NCBI RefSeq assembly: GCF_900109735.1
Contig: NZ_FOAS01000001.1
Span: 124,001-188,000 of the forward strand
Reading direction: 5' to 3'
Length of the DNA: 64,000 nucleotides
Source of the DNA: Atopomonas hussainii
Lineage (GTDB): Bacteria > Pseudomonadota > Gammaproteobacteria > Pseudomonadales > Pseudomonadaceae
Shown here: in pieces, positions 8,597 through 16,709 of the stretch
How positions within the stretch are numbered: the stretch's first letter is position 1
How the letters are laid out: the number at the start of each line of letters is the position of its first letter
Notes under the pieces: generated by a model
What the model was told of the DNA's origin: nothing
Databases searched by the model: none
What the model saw: only the letters and a program-made list of their open reading frames with translations
Translations under genes and position numbers: made by a program

Positions 8597-10012
8597 TTAC
8601 AGGCCTGCGTGCGCGGCAATCGCGGTGGCAATGGCGATGGCTAAATGCGACGGGTTTTGTTTAATCGAGTACTCAAGCAGCTCGGGGTGGGCTTCCACAA
8701 AGCTGGTGTTGAATACGCCACTACGGAACTCGTCATTGCGCAGGATTTCTTGGTAATACGGCGCGGTGGTTTTCACCCCTTGCACACGCATGTCGTCCAG
8801 CGCGCGCAGGCCGCGCTCCAGCGCTTCTTCCCAAGTGAGCGCCCAGACGATCAGCTTTAGGCACATCGAGTCGTAATACGGCGGGATGGTGTAGCCGGTG
8901 TAGATCGCCGTGTCGGTACGCACGCCGGGGCCGCCGGGGGCGTAGTAACGGGTGATCTTGCCAAAGCTGGGCAGGAAGTTGTTTTTCGGGTCTTCGGCGT
9001 TGATGCGGAACTGAATCGCATAGCCACGAAAGCTCACGTCTTCTTGCTTAAACGACAGCGGCAAACCGGCGGCGATGCGGATTTGCTCGCGCACGATGTC
9101 GATGCCGGTGATCTGCTCGGTGATGGTGTGCTCCACCTGCACGCGGGTGTTCATCTCCATGAAGTACACCTCGCCCTCGGCGAGCAGAAACTCCACGGTA
9201 CCGGCGTTTTCATAACCCACCGCCTGCGCGGCCTTCACCGCTTGCTCGCCGATGTAGGCGCGCTGCTCGGGGGTGAGCTGCGGGCTGGGGGCGATTTCGA
9301 TCAGCTTTTGGTTACGGCGCTGAATCGAGCAATCACGCTCGAACAGGTGCACCACATTGCCATGGCTGTCGGCGAGGATCTGCGCTTCGATGTGCTTGGG
9401 GTTAACGATGCACTTCTCGAGGAACACCTCGGCGCTACCGAAGGCTTTGGTGGCCTCGGAGATCACCCGTGGGTAAGCCTGCTCTAATTCTTCGCGGCTG
9501 TTACAACGGCGAATACCGCGACCACCGCCACCGCTGGTGGCTTTGAGCATGACCGGATAACCAATGCGATCGGCTTCGCTTAGGGCTTCAGCCAAATCGG
9601 CCACGTTGCCTTCGGTGCCGGGCGTCACCGGCACACCAGCGGCAATCATGCTGCGGCGCGCTTCGGTTTTGTCACCCATGCGGCGAATCACCTCGGCTGA
9701 GGGGCCGATAAACTTCACCCCACGCTCGGCGCAGATCTCCGCCAGCTCGGCATTCTCGGAGAGAAAACCGTAACCGGGGTGCAGCGCATCGCAGCCGGTC
9801 TCGACCGCTAAGCTGACGATTTTGCGCGGGTCGAGATAGCCGGACAGCGGGTCTTCGCTGACGTTGTACGCCTCATCGGCACGCTTCACGTGCAGCGATT
9901 GGCGGTCCGCGTCGGAATAAATAGCCACCGAGCGAATGCCCATCTCGGCGCAAGCGCGCACGATGCGGACGGCAATCTCGCCACGGTTGGCAATCAAAAT
10001 CTTCTTGATCAC
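8597..10012 (-). CDS. pycA: Pyruvate carboxylase subunit A (biotin carboxylase)
   Basis: 471 residues, slightly longer than AccC (about 450). ATP-dependent carboxylation of biotin on PycB using bicarbonate. It shows the N-terminal IANRGEIAVRIVRA motif, the ATP-grasp glycine loop KATSGGGGRGIR near residue 160, EMNTRVQVEHTITE around residue 288, and FLPSFGKITRY typical of the PycA/AccC C-lobe. The start is GTG with GAGGGAG just upstream. It is the first gene of the pycA-pycB operon and faces the LysR gene at 10318 across a 305-bp intergenic region containing a palindrome. Confidence 0.92.
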   Translation of the reverse strand: MIKKILIANRGEIAVRIVRACAEMGIRSVAIYSDADRQSLHVKRADEAYNVSEDPLSGYLDPRKIVSLAVETGCDALHPGYGFLSENAELAEICAERGVKFIGPSAEVIRRMGDKTEARRSMIAAGVPVTPGTEGNVADLAEALSEADRIGYPVMLKATSGGGGRGIRRCNSREELEQAYPRVISEATKAFGSAEVFLEKCIVNPKHIEAQILADSHGNVVHLFERDCSIQRRNQKLIEIAPSPQLTPEQRAYIGEQAVKAAQAVGYENAGTVEFLLAEGEVYFMEMNTRVQVEHTITEQITGIDIVREQIRIAAGLPLSFKQEDVSFRGYAIQFRINAEDPKNNFLPSFGKITRYYAPGGPGVRTDTAIYTGYTIPPYYDSMCLKLIVWALTWEEALERGLRALDDMRVQGVKTTAPYYQEILRNDEFRSGVFNTSFVEAHPELLEYSIKQNPSHLAIAIATAIAAHAGL

Positions 10013-10317
10013 TGGTTTCTCCCTCAGCTCGGGCCTAGGCCCTGCGGTCGCACACGAACAACCGTGCGGTTTGCCTACCTTATGCAGCCAGCGCGATTAA
10101 AGAAAATTAATGTTTCTTTGCTTAGCCATAAGCAATTACTTATGGTGGCACTGAACTAATGAGCGAACAACCCAAAACCAAGGCGCCCGGAGCGCAGAAA
10201 CCGAGCCATACCACTGGGTAGGCGAGGTTACGAGCACCGCGTAACGCAGGGTTTGGGCTGTGCAGCCGTTAGGTCAGTGCCACTTGCCACGCACGGCATC
10301 GTTGAGAGGTATAGCTC
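10013..10317. promoter_or_regulatory. pycA / LysR divergent intergenic region
   Basis: 305 bp without a gene. It holds two inverted repeats: CCATAAG-CAATTA-CTTATGG at 10126-10145 and GTTACG-(7 bp)-CGTAAC at 10227-10245. The region around 10090-10145 is AT-rich and probably carries the pycA promoter. GAGAGG, 11 bp upstream of the LysR ATG, is its ribosome binding site. Confidence 0.6.
10126..10145. promoter_or_regulatory. 20-bp palindrome, candidate LysR (PycR) binding site
   Basis: Perfect 7-bp arms, CCATAAG and CTTATGG, around a 6-bp AT-rich centre, between divergent pycA and the LysR regulator gene. LysR regulators usually bind such AT-rich interrupted palindromes in the intergenic space of their divergent target. 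The half-site geometry is close to, but not exactly, T-N11-A. Confidence 0.55.
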
Positions 10318-11241
10318 ATGCGCAAAGAACTCACCCGTATCACCTTCCGCCAGCTGGAAGTTTTTCGCGCTGTGTGTGAACACCTGTCGTACAGCCGCGC
10401 CGCCGAGGCCATGGCGCTCACCCAACCCGCCGTGAGTTTGCAGATCAAACAGCTGGAGGAGTTACTCGGCCAACCGCTGTTTGATTACGTGGGCAAAAAG
10501 CTGCATTTAACCCCCGCCGCCGAGGCGCTACTGGCTACCTGCGAGCAGTTACTCAGCCAGCTACAGGCGCTGGATATGCGCCTTTCCACCCTGCAAGGCG
10601 CTTTGCAGGGCACGCTGCAGTTGGCGGCGGAGTCCAGCGCTAAGTACCTCACGCCGCATTTATTCGCCGCATTTCGCGCCCAGCACCCGAAGGTGAGCCT
10701 GAGCCTGACCGTCACCAACCGCGCCCAGCTGATCCGCCGTCTTGGCGACAACCGCGACGACCTGACGCTGATGAGCCAGCCGCCGCAAGACATGGCGCTG
10801 GAGTTCTTCCCGCTGCTGGATAACCCCATTGTGGCCGTGGCACCGGCTGGCCATCCGCTGAGCCATGCCGCGCAGCTACCGCTGTCGGCGCTAGAAAACT
10901 ACCCGCTGCTTAGCCGCGAGCCGGGCTCGGGCACCCGCAAGGCAGTGGAAGAATTTCTCCAGCAGCAGCGCGTGCACTTTAAGCAAGGCATGGAATTGAT
11001 GAGCCTAGAGGCGCAGCGCGAAGGTGTTTTAGCCGGCCTTGGCCTCGCCCTTTTGCCGCGCCATGCAGTGCGTGGCGAATTAGGTAGTGGCCAATTGCTC
11101 GAACTACCTGTGGAGGGCCTGCCGTTTAAACGCAGCTGGTGCTTGCTCTATCCACGGCAAAAACGCCTATCGCCGGTGGCCGAGGCGTTCTACCGCTTCT
11201 GCCAGCAAGAACGGCTAAACCTGCAACGCCAGCTCGCCTAA
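10318..11241 (+). CDS. LysR-family transcriptional regulator (PycR-like)
   Basis: 307 residues: a winged helix-turn-helix at residues 6-65 (ITFRQLEVFRAVCEHLSYSR, then ALTQPAVSLQIKQLE) and a periplasmic-binding-like effector domain at about 90-300. It is divergent from pycA-pycB, the arrangement of PycR in Pseudomonas aeruginosa, so control of pyruvate carboxylase is the likely role. GAGAGG precedes the ATG. The effector is not evident from sequence. The downstream convergent small gene ends only 5 bp away. Confidence 0.88.
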   Translation: MRKELTRITFRQLEVFRAVCEHLSYSRAAEAMALTQPAVSLQIKQLEELLGQPLFDYVGKKLHLTPAAEALLATCEQLLSQLQALDMRLSTLQGALQGTLQLAAESSAKYLTPHLFAAFRAQHPKVSLSLTVTNRAQLIRRLGDNRDDLTLMSQPPQDMALEFFPLLDNPIVAVAPAGHPLSHAAQLPLSALENYPLLSREPGSGTRKAVEEFLQQQRVHFKQGMELMSLEAQREGVLAGLGLALLPRHAVRGELGSGQLLELPVEGLPFKRSWCLLYPRQKRLSPVAEAFYRFCQQERLNLQRQLA

Positions 11242-11246
11242 AGCCA

Positions 11247-11441
11247 CTAGTGCCTGCTAGTGCCGGGCTCATCCCAATAAAAGTCGTAGCTTTCGCGCGC
11301 TAGCTGCTGTTCTTCGCTGTAGCGCTCGATGGCACGGCGAAACGCCATGCGCCGCTTGTCGGCAAGTTTGCGGCGGGTTTTCGCATCGAACTGTTGCAGG
11401 TCGATGCCTTCAGCCAGAGTCGGTTCAAGATGCAGGTGCAT
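11247..11441 (-). CDS. Small charged hypothetical protein
   Basis: 64 residues, very rich in charged residues, mostly helical (KTRRKLADKRRMAFRRAIER) and ending in an aromatic acidic tail (YDFYWDEP). GAGAGG nine bases before the ATG supports translation. It lacks a signal peptide or membrane segment and resembles short conserved Pseudomonas proteins of unknown function. It is convergent with the LysR gene and 101 bp downstream of the RpiR regulator gene on the same strand. Confidence 0.65.
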   Translation of the reverse strand: MHLHLEPTLAEGIDLQQFDAKTRRKLADKRRMAFRRAIERYSEEQQLARESYDFYWDEPGTSRH

Positions 11442-11542
11442 AGCGACAGCCTCTCACGGTGGTGGTCCGTGGAGCCTGCCAAGTCAGCATGACAACCGCG
11501 CGGCAAGCCGATGAAGCTGTGATGACGTGGCGATGACGGGGC

Positions 11543-12415
11543 TTAGTCGTCCTGATGTTTCAGCGATTTTTGCGACAAACGCAGCGAGCGCAGGCTGCGT
11601 TTAACACTCTTTAGGTGATTGACCAGCTCGGGGCCGCGAGTCATCGCCACGCCCATGGCCAGCACGTCGATCACCACTAAATGGGCAATTCGCGAGGTCA
11701 GCGGGGTGTAAATATCGGTGTCCTCGTGCACGTTAATCGCCAAGTTGATATGCGCCATATCGCCGAGCGGCGTTAGCGCCGGGCACAAGGTGATCAAGGT
11801 AGCGCCGCTCTCGCGCACCACATTGGCGGTGGTGAGCAAATCCTTCGAGCGGCCCGACTGCGAGATGCAAATCGCCACGTCTTGCGGCTGCAAGGTCACT
11901 GCACTCATCGCCTGCATGTGCGGGTCGGAATACGCCACGCTGGTCAGCAACAGGCGGAAGAACTTGTGCTGCGCATCGATGGCCACCGCGCCCGAGGCAC
12001 CAAAACCGTAGAACTCCACACGCTTAGCTTGAGCGATGGCGGCAATGGCTTGCTCCAATGCCACCGGGTCGAGCTGCTCGCGCACTTCCATCAAGGTCGA
12101 TAGCGTGGTGTCGAAGATTTTGCGCGATAAATCCAGCGCCGAGTCCTGCTCGTTGATCGCAAACTGACCAAAGCTCGCCCCCGAGGCCAAGCTCTGCGCC
12201 AGCTTGAGTTTTAAATCCTGAAACCCGGCGCAACCAATGGCGCGGCAAAAACGCACGATGGTTGGCTCGCTAACGCCCACTTTATCGGCCACCTCGGCCA
12301 TGGAGCTATGCACCACCTGCGCGGCCTCGGCCAACACATACTCCGCCACTTTCAGCTCGGATTTACGCAGCTCGGCACGGCTCTGATCGATATGGTGCAG
12401 CAGGTTGGGCGTCAT
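11543..12415 (-). CDS. RpiR/HexR-family transcriptional regulator with SIS domain
   Basis: 290 residues: an N-terminal HTH_6 domain (helix-turn-helix around MAEVADKVGVSEPTIVRFCR, residues 39-58) and a SIS sugar-phosphate-binding domain (about 125-260; VEFYGFGASGAVAIDAQHKF and ISQSGRSKDLL). RpiR regulators sense phosphosugars and control central carbon metabolism. The position beside pycAB-LysR matches the RpiR gene next to pycR in Pseudomonas. A perfect 9-bp inverted repeat lies 20 bp upstream of the start codon and is a good autoregulatory site. The sequence looks like this RpiR paralogue rather than the classical HexR next to zwf; no zwf or edd gene is present. Confidence 0.88.
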   Translation of the reverse strand: MTPNLLHHIDQSRAELRKSELKVAEYVLAEAAQVVHSSMAEVADKVGVSEPTIVRFCRAIGCAGFQDLKLKLAQSLASGASFGQFAINEQDSALDLSRKIFDTTLSTLMEVREQLDPVALEQAIAAIAQAKRVEFYGFGASGAVAIDAQHKFFRLLLTSVAYSDPHMQAMSAVTLQPQDVAICISQSGRSKDLLTTANVVRESGATLITLCPALTPLGDMAHINLAINVHEDTDIYTPLTSRIAHLVVIDVLAMGVAMTRGPELVNHLKSVKRSLRSLRLSQKSLKHQDD

Positions 12416-12434
12416 GCAGAAAACTCGGCGGTCA

Positions 12435-12467
12435 TTTTGTAGTTGAGCGCGTAGTTATACTACAAAA
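12435..12467. promoter_or_regulatory. Operator-like inverted repeat upstream of the RpiR gene
   Basis: TTTTGTAGT and ACTACAAAA form perfect 9-bp arms separated by 15 bp; a further GTAGTT copy lies inside the spacer. It is 20-52 bp upstream of the RpiR start codon. The TGTAGT/ACTACA arms resemble RpiR/HexR-type half-sites, but the spacing is longer than the HexR consensus TTGT-N7/8-ACAA. Confidence 0.6.
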
Positions 12468-12541
12468 CACCGCACCTGCGACCAGCACGAATGCGCAGAA
12501 GGCTTGCCGGTAAGCGACACCGGCCACAAACCACGCAGGCT

Positions 12542-13384
12542 TTATGCCTCTGGCAGCTCGATACGGTCGGGATGAATCACCAGCGCGCCCTGCTTATATA
12601 AGGCGCCAATGGCTTTTTTGAAGCTGCCTTTACTGACCTTAAACCACTGCTCGATTTCGTGCGGGCTGCTCTTGTCGCTGAGCATCAGCACGCCGCCGTT
12701 TTCTTTTAGCGCGGCAATGATTTGCTCTTGCAGCGATTCCGCACCGGCACGCCCCGGCTGCTGTAGGGTGAGGCTGATTTTGCCGTCTGGGCGTATTTCG
12801 CGGATAAACGCCTGCTCACGCATGCCCCGGCGCACGAACTTGAACAGCTCGTTTTTATGCAGCAAACCCCAGTGCTGATTGTTGATGATGGCTTTAAAGC
12901 CCAAGTCGGTGGCCTCGGCAATCAGCACATCCACCGCTTGGCCGGGCGTGTAGTGCGCGGCACTCTTATCCAAAAAGCGGTCAACCTTAGCGCTGGCCGT
13001 GGGGCGCCCGCTGTGGCGGTCGAGGTACACATGCACCACGCAGTAGTCGCCGGTCTTAAGCGGGCGCTTTTCTTCCGAGTAAGGCAGCAGCAGGTCTTTG
13101 CTTAAACCCCAGTCGAGAAACAGGCCAATCTTGTTGATCTCGACCACTTTCAGGCTGGCAAACTCGCCGACCTGCACCTTGGCGCGCTCGGTGGTGGCAA
13201 TCGGGCGGTCTTCGCTGTCGAGGTAGACGAACACCTCGAGCGCATCGCCCACTTCTGGCTCCGGTTCGCGCGGTAAATAACGCTTGGGCAGCAGAATCTC
13301 ATTGCCTTGGCCGTCACTTAAATAAGCGCCGATATCCGCAAAGCGGGCGATGGTTAAGCGGTTGTAGCGACCAACGTCGGCCAT
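12542..13384 (-). CDS. CvfB/YitL-like S1 RNA-binding protein
   Basis: 280 residues. Consecutive OB/S1-like domains (GRYNRLTIARFADIGAYL; LKVVEINKIGLFLDWGLSKD; VDVLIAEATDLGFKAIIN) are followed by a C-terminal winged helix (ENGGVLMLSDKSSPHEIEQW). This is the CvfB architecture, an RNA-binding family implicated in post-transcriptional control in other bacteria. The ATG at 13384 has AAGGAG at ideal spacing; an upstream TTG is rejected. It is a single-gene unit divergent from the chemoreceptor gene at 13580. Its target RNAs are unknown. Confidence 0.87.
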   Translation of the reverse strand: MADVGRYNRLTIARFADIGAYLSDGQGNEILLPKRYLPREPEPEVGDALEVFVYLDSEDRPIATTERAKVQVGEFASLKVVEINKIGLFLDWGLSKDLLLPYSEEKRPLKTGDYCVVHVYLDRHSGRPTASAKVDRFLDKSAAHYTPGQAVDVLIAEATDLGFKAIINNQHWGLLHKNELFKFVRRGMREQAFIREIRPDGKISLTLQQPGRAGAESLQEQIIAALKENGGVLMLSDKSSPHEIEQWFKVSKGSFKKAIGALYKQGALVIHPDRIELPEA

Positions 13385-13579
13385 GGTTGTACTCCTTATA
13401 GGCAAACCACATTGTAGGCCGCAGCCCCTAGCGGTTTGAAGGCGCGCGTTATAACTAGGGTGAAAAGCTAATCGCCAATCCGTCTAAGTACTCTGGGCAA
13501 GCTGCGCCGTGACTGACCACACTCATCAGACCGGGACTGATTCCGCGGCAGGGAAGCAGCTCGCTCTGGGAGTACTGCC

Positions 13580-15208
13580 ATGCATAACCTAACCGTTACC
13601 CAGCGTTTGTTTGCGCTGATCCTCCTGCCGCTGGTCGCGATGCTAATCATGCTCGGCGTGGCCCTGAATAAGCTCGCTGAGATCGACAGCAACATTGCAC
13701 GCATCTACGACGAGCGCGTGGTGCCGTTGCAAGAGCTCAAGCTAATCAGCGACTACTACGCGGTGAATATCATCGACGCCGTGAACAAAGCCGACCACGG
13801 CATTAGCGACCGCCAGCAAGCGCAAAAAGACTTAAACACCGCCGCCAGCGAGATCGACCGTTTGTGGCGTGCCTACAACCAAGGCAGCTTCATTGCCAGC
13901 GAGCAAGCCCTGATCAAAGAAGCCCAGCAGCGCTTTGGCGCCGCCAATCAAGATATTCAACGCGTGCAGAACTTTCTCGCCAGCGCCAGCAATGATCTGA
14001 CCGGGCAGATGAAAGACTTCAACGGCCCGCTGTACCAAACCATCGACCCGATCACCGAAACCATCGGTAAGCTCATCCAGCTCCAACTGGACGAAGCGCA
14101 GAAAACCCGCGAGCAAGCTGCCAGCGCCTACCAAGCAGCGCTGATCACCCTGAGCCTGCTGGTCGGCCTGATTGCCGCCACCGCCTTAGTGCTTGGCTGG
14201 CTCATTGCCCGCAGCATCACCCAACCCTTAGGTACACTCTCGCAGGCCATGCGCCGCGCCGAAGAACAAGCTGATCTCACCGTGCGCGCGGAAATCACCG
14301 GGCGCAACGAAATCGCCGAGGTAGCGCAGAACTTTAACGGCATGCTCAAGCGCTTTTTAGAGCTGACCGGCAATTTAAAAAACATCGCCGGCAGCATTGC
14401 CGAACAAAGCCAAACCCTGCAGCAAATCACCCAGAACACGCGCAGCAGCTCGGCCCGGCAACAGCATGAAACCGAGCAAGTGGCGACCGCCACCACCGAG
14501 ATGGCGGAAAGCATTCAAGAAGTGGCGCGCAACGCCAACTCCGCCGCGCAGTCGGCACTGCAAGTCGATCGCGACGCCAGCCAAGGCAATCAGTTAGTCA
14601 CCAACACCCTGCAAGCCATCTCGCGCTTAAGCGAAGAGCTGGAACAAACCGCCCGCTTGATCGGTGATGTGGAAAGCGCCAGCAACAATATTGGCGGCGT
14701 GCTCGACGTGATTCGCGGCATTGCCGAGCAAACCAACCTACTGGCCCTGAACGCCGCCATTGAGGCCGCGCGCGCCGGCGAACAAGGCCGTGGCTTTGCC
14801 GTGGTCGCCGACGAAGTGCGCTCACTGGCGCAGCGCACGCAAGAATCCACCCAAGAAATCAACGGCATGATCGAGCAGCTACAGCGGCGTACTCACGATG
14901 CCGTCAGCGCCATGCATTCCGGCCGGCGCAACGCGCAAAGCACCGAAGGCGAAGCCGGTCAGGCGGCGACCTCCCTACAGGCGATCAGTCAAGCCATTGA
15001 TTCGATCAACAACCTTAACGCGCAAATCGCCAGCGCCACCGAGCAACAAACGGCGGTGGCTCATGAAATCAACAAAAACATAGTCAACATCAGCGATGCC
15101 GCGCGCAGCAGTAACGAAGCGGTCGAGCGCATCAGCCAATCCACGCAAACTTTAACCGGCATTTCTGGGCAACTGACGCAACTCTGCGGCACCTTCCGCA
15201 CGGCGTAG
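13580..15208 (+). CDS. Methyl-accepting chemotaxis protein
   Basis: 542 residues. Transmembrane helix 1 is at about residues 11-31, a periplasmic four-helix-bundle sensor at 32-188 (with the [11 protein letters not shown]-type start of the 4HB_MCP domain), transmembrane helix 2 at about 189-211 and a HAMP domain at about 211-265. The cytoplasmic signalling domain carries the conserved hairpin [19 protein letters not shown] (from about residue 383) that binds CheA and CheW. GGGAG precedes the ATG. The chemoeffector cannot be read from the sequence. It has no CheR-binding pentapeptide at the C-terminus, which ends in CGTFRTA. Confidence 0.93.
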   Translation: MHNLTVTQRLFALILLPLVAMLIMLGVALNKLAEIDSNIARIYDERVVPLQELKLISDYYAVNIIDAVNKADHGISDRQQAQKDLNTAASEIDRLWRAYNQGSFIASEQALIKEAQQRFGAANQDIQRVQNFLASASNDLTGQMKDFNGPLYQTIDPITETIGKLIQLQLDEAQKTREQAASAYQAALITLSLLVGLIAATALVLGWLIARSITQPLGTLSQAMRRAEEQADLTVRAEITGRNEIAEVAQNFNGMLKRFLELTGNLKNIAGSIAEQSQTLQQITQNTRSSSARQQHETEQVATATTEMAESIQEVARNANSAAQSALQVDRDASQGNQLVTNTLQAISRLSEELEQTARLIGDVESASNNIGGVLDVIRGIAEQTNLLALNAAIEAARAGEQGRGFAVVADEVRSLAQRTQESTQEINGMIEQLQRRTHDAVSAMHSGRRNAQSTEGEAGQAATSLQAISQAIDSINNLNAQIASATEQQTAVAHEINKNIVNISDAARSSNEAVERISQSTQTLTGISGQLTQLCGTFRTA

Positions 15209-15226
15209 GCGGGTTACCGCGGGCAT

Positions 15227-15266
15227 GGCGTAGAGCATCTGCGCTATGCTCTGCGCCGTCTTATTT
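15227..15266 (+). terminator. Hairpin downstream of the chemoreceptor gene
   Basis: Imperfect 11-bp stem (GGCGTAGAGCA with TGCTCTGCGCC, one mismatch) with a 9-nt loop at 15227-15257, followed by TTATTTT. Probably a weak intrinsic terminator. Confidence 0.45.
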
Positions 15267-15281
15267 TCTGGAACTCGGGCC

Positions 15282-16709
15282 ATGGACGTTTGCCACTACC
15301 ACCATCGACTCGCCACGCGCTGGAACTGCCCCGGCTGCCACACGCATTTCTGCGCCACCTGCGTGCCCGGCGGGGATGGCAATTTCCCCGCTGACGAGCC
15401 GCGCTGCGTGCTCTGTCGCACGCCGCTGCTGTACCTGCCGCCGGCCAACACCAAGACGCCCTTTTGGCAAATCAGCGCGCGTTTCTTTACCTACCCCATC
15501 AAGGGCCAAGCGATGCTGTTGGTGCTACTCGGCGCCCTGCTCCAAGGCGCCGCGCCAGATGGCTTGCTGGGCCTGCTGCTGAACATTTTGTTTTACGCCA
15601 TGGTGATTCGCTTCAGCTTGCACGTGGTGGAATTGCTCGCTGAAGACAACTGGACACCGCCAGCGCTGAGCAGCGTGATGCTCGGCCAAGAGGAAAACCT
15701 GTTTCTGAAGCAAATTGGCGTGTATGTCGGCTTTACCGCGTTAGGCCTGAGTGCAGCCAGCGTGCATCCGCTGTTCGGGCTGGCCTATCTGGCGTTTGCC
15801 GGTTTGGCGCTGCCCGCCAGCATCATGGTGCTGGCCATGACACGCTCGGCATTACGCGCGCTAAACCCGATTCTGCTCGCACAGGTGATGCTGGGTATCG
15901 GCTGGAGCTATCTACTGCTGTGGCTGTGTTTTTCGGTGGTGACCTCTGGGCCCTTTATCGTCGCGGCGTGGCTACCGGAAGAACAAAACAACGCGCTGTT
16001 TAGCGCGCTGCTCGGTGCGACCAGCTGCTACTTCGCCGTAGTCAGTCACGCCATGATGGGCTACGTGCTGTTCAGCCGTGCCGAGAGCCTCGGCATTACC
16101 GATGAGCCCGAGCGAGGCGAAACCTTGCTAGAGGCTGACTACTTCAGCCAGCAGGCGCTGGGCCAATCCACCGTGCTGATTCGCGCACAGCGCTTGAATG
16201 AAGCCCGCGAGGTGCTGAATCGCGCCCTAGCGCGGCAAAGCCAAGATCTGGCCTTACACCAACGCATGCAGCGCCTGCTAAGTTTGCTCGGTGATCGCGA
16301 AGCCATGCAGGCGCACCTTGAGGTGTACTTAAACTTACTGCTGCAACAAGGCCAAGGTGGCAAAGCCGTAGAAGCGCTGCAACGTGCCCGTCAGCAACAA
16401 GCCGAGCTACTGCCGCACGATGCGCGCCTGCGCCATCAGCTGGCGGAGCACGCTTACCGGCAAAGCCGCCATGAGTTAGCCAATACCTTGCTGGTCGGCT
16501 TGCATCAACAAGCGCCGAGCTACCCGGCGCTGGCACAAGCTTATTTGCTGCTGGCGCGCATTCAGGCCGAAGGCCTAGGCCAGCTTGGCAACGCGGAGAA
16601 ACTGCTGGGTTTTGTACTGAAACGCGCTGCCGGCACCAGCATTGCACAGGAAGCACAAGCCTTCGCCACGGTGCTAGCAGGGCTGCGACGCAGCGCCGTA
16701 GCGAACTAG
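15282..16709 (+). CDS. Zinc-ribbon/B-box-like, multi-pass membrane and TPR protein
   Basis: 475 residues. The N-terminus has clustered Cys/His pairs (CHYHHR, CPGCHTHFCATC and CVLCRTP, residues 4-49), a B-box-like zinc-binding module. About five to six hydrophobic helices follow at roughly 75-275 (LLVLLGALLQGAAPDG onward). The C-terminal third (about 290-470) is helical with TPR-like repeats (LNEAREVLNRALARQ; KAVEALQRARQQQA; HELANTLLVGLHQQAP). Function is unknown; a membrane scaffold with a cytoplasmic zinc module and TPR arm is an inference. It converges with a rhomboid-TPR gene, sharing a CTAG in which both stop codons overlap. Confidence 0.75.
   Translation: MDVCHYHHRLATRWNCPGCHTHFCATCVPGGDGNFPADEPRCVLCRTPLLYLPPANTKTPFWQISARFFTYPIKGQAMLLVLLGALLQGAAPDGLLGLLLNILFYAMVIRFSLHVVELLAEDNWTPPALSSVMLGQEENLFLKQIGVYVGFTALGLSAASVHPLFGLAYLAFAGLALPASIMVLAMTRSALRALNPILLAQVMLGIGWSYLLLWLCFSVVTSGPFIVAAWLPEEQNNALFSALLGATSCYFAVVSHAMMGYVLFSRAESLGITDEPERGETLLEADYFSQQALGQSTVLIRAQRLNEAREVLNRALARQSQDLALHQRMQRLLSLLGDREAMQAHLEVYLNLLLQQGQGGKAVEALQRARQQQAELLPHDARLRHQLAEHAYRQSRHELANTLLVGLHQQAPSYPALAQAYLLLARIQAEGLGQLGNAEKLLGFVLKRAAGTSIAQEAQAFATVLAGLRRSAVAN

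Noticed and set aside
16144-16656. Minus-strand open frame inside the zinc/TPR protein gene
   Set aside because: Antisense, no recognisable domain, and the sense protein is coherent over the full length.
16706-16709. Sequencing or assembly error as the cause of the shared stop codons
   Set aside because: Both proteins have sensible C-terminal ends and full family length, and a similar 4-bp convergent overlap occurs at 52199-52202, so it looks real.
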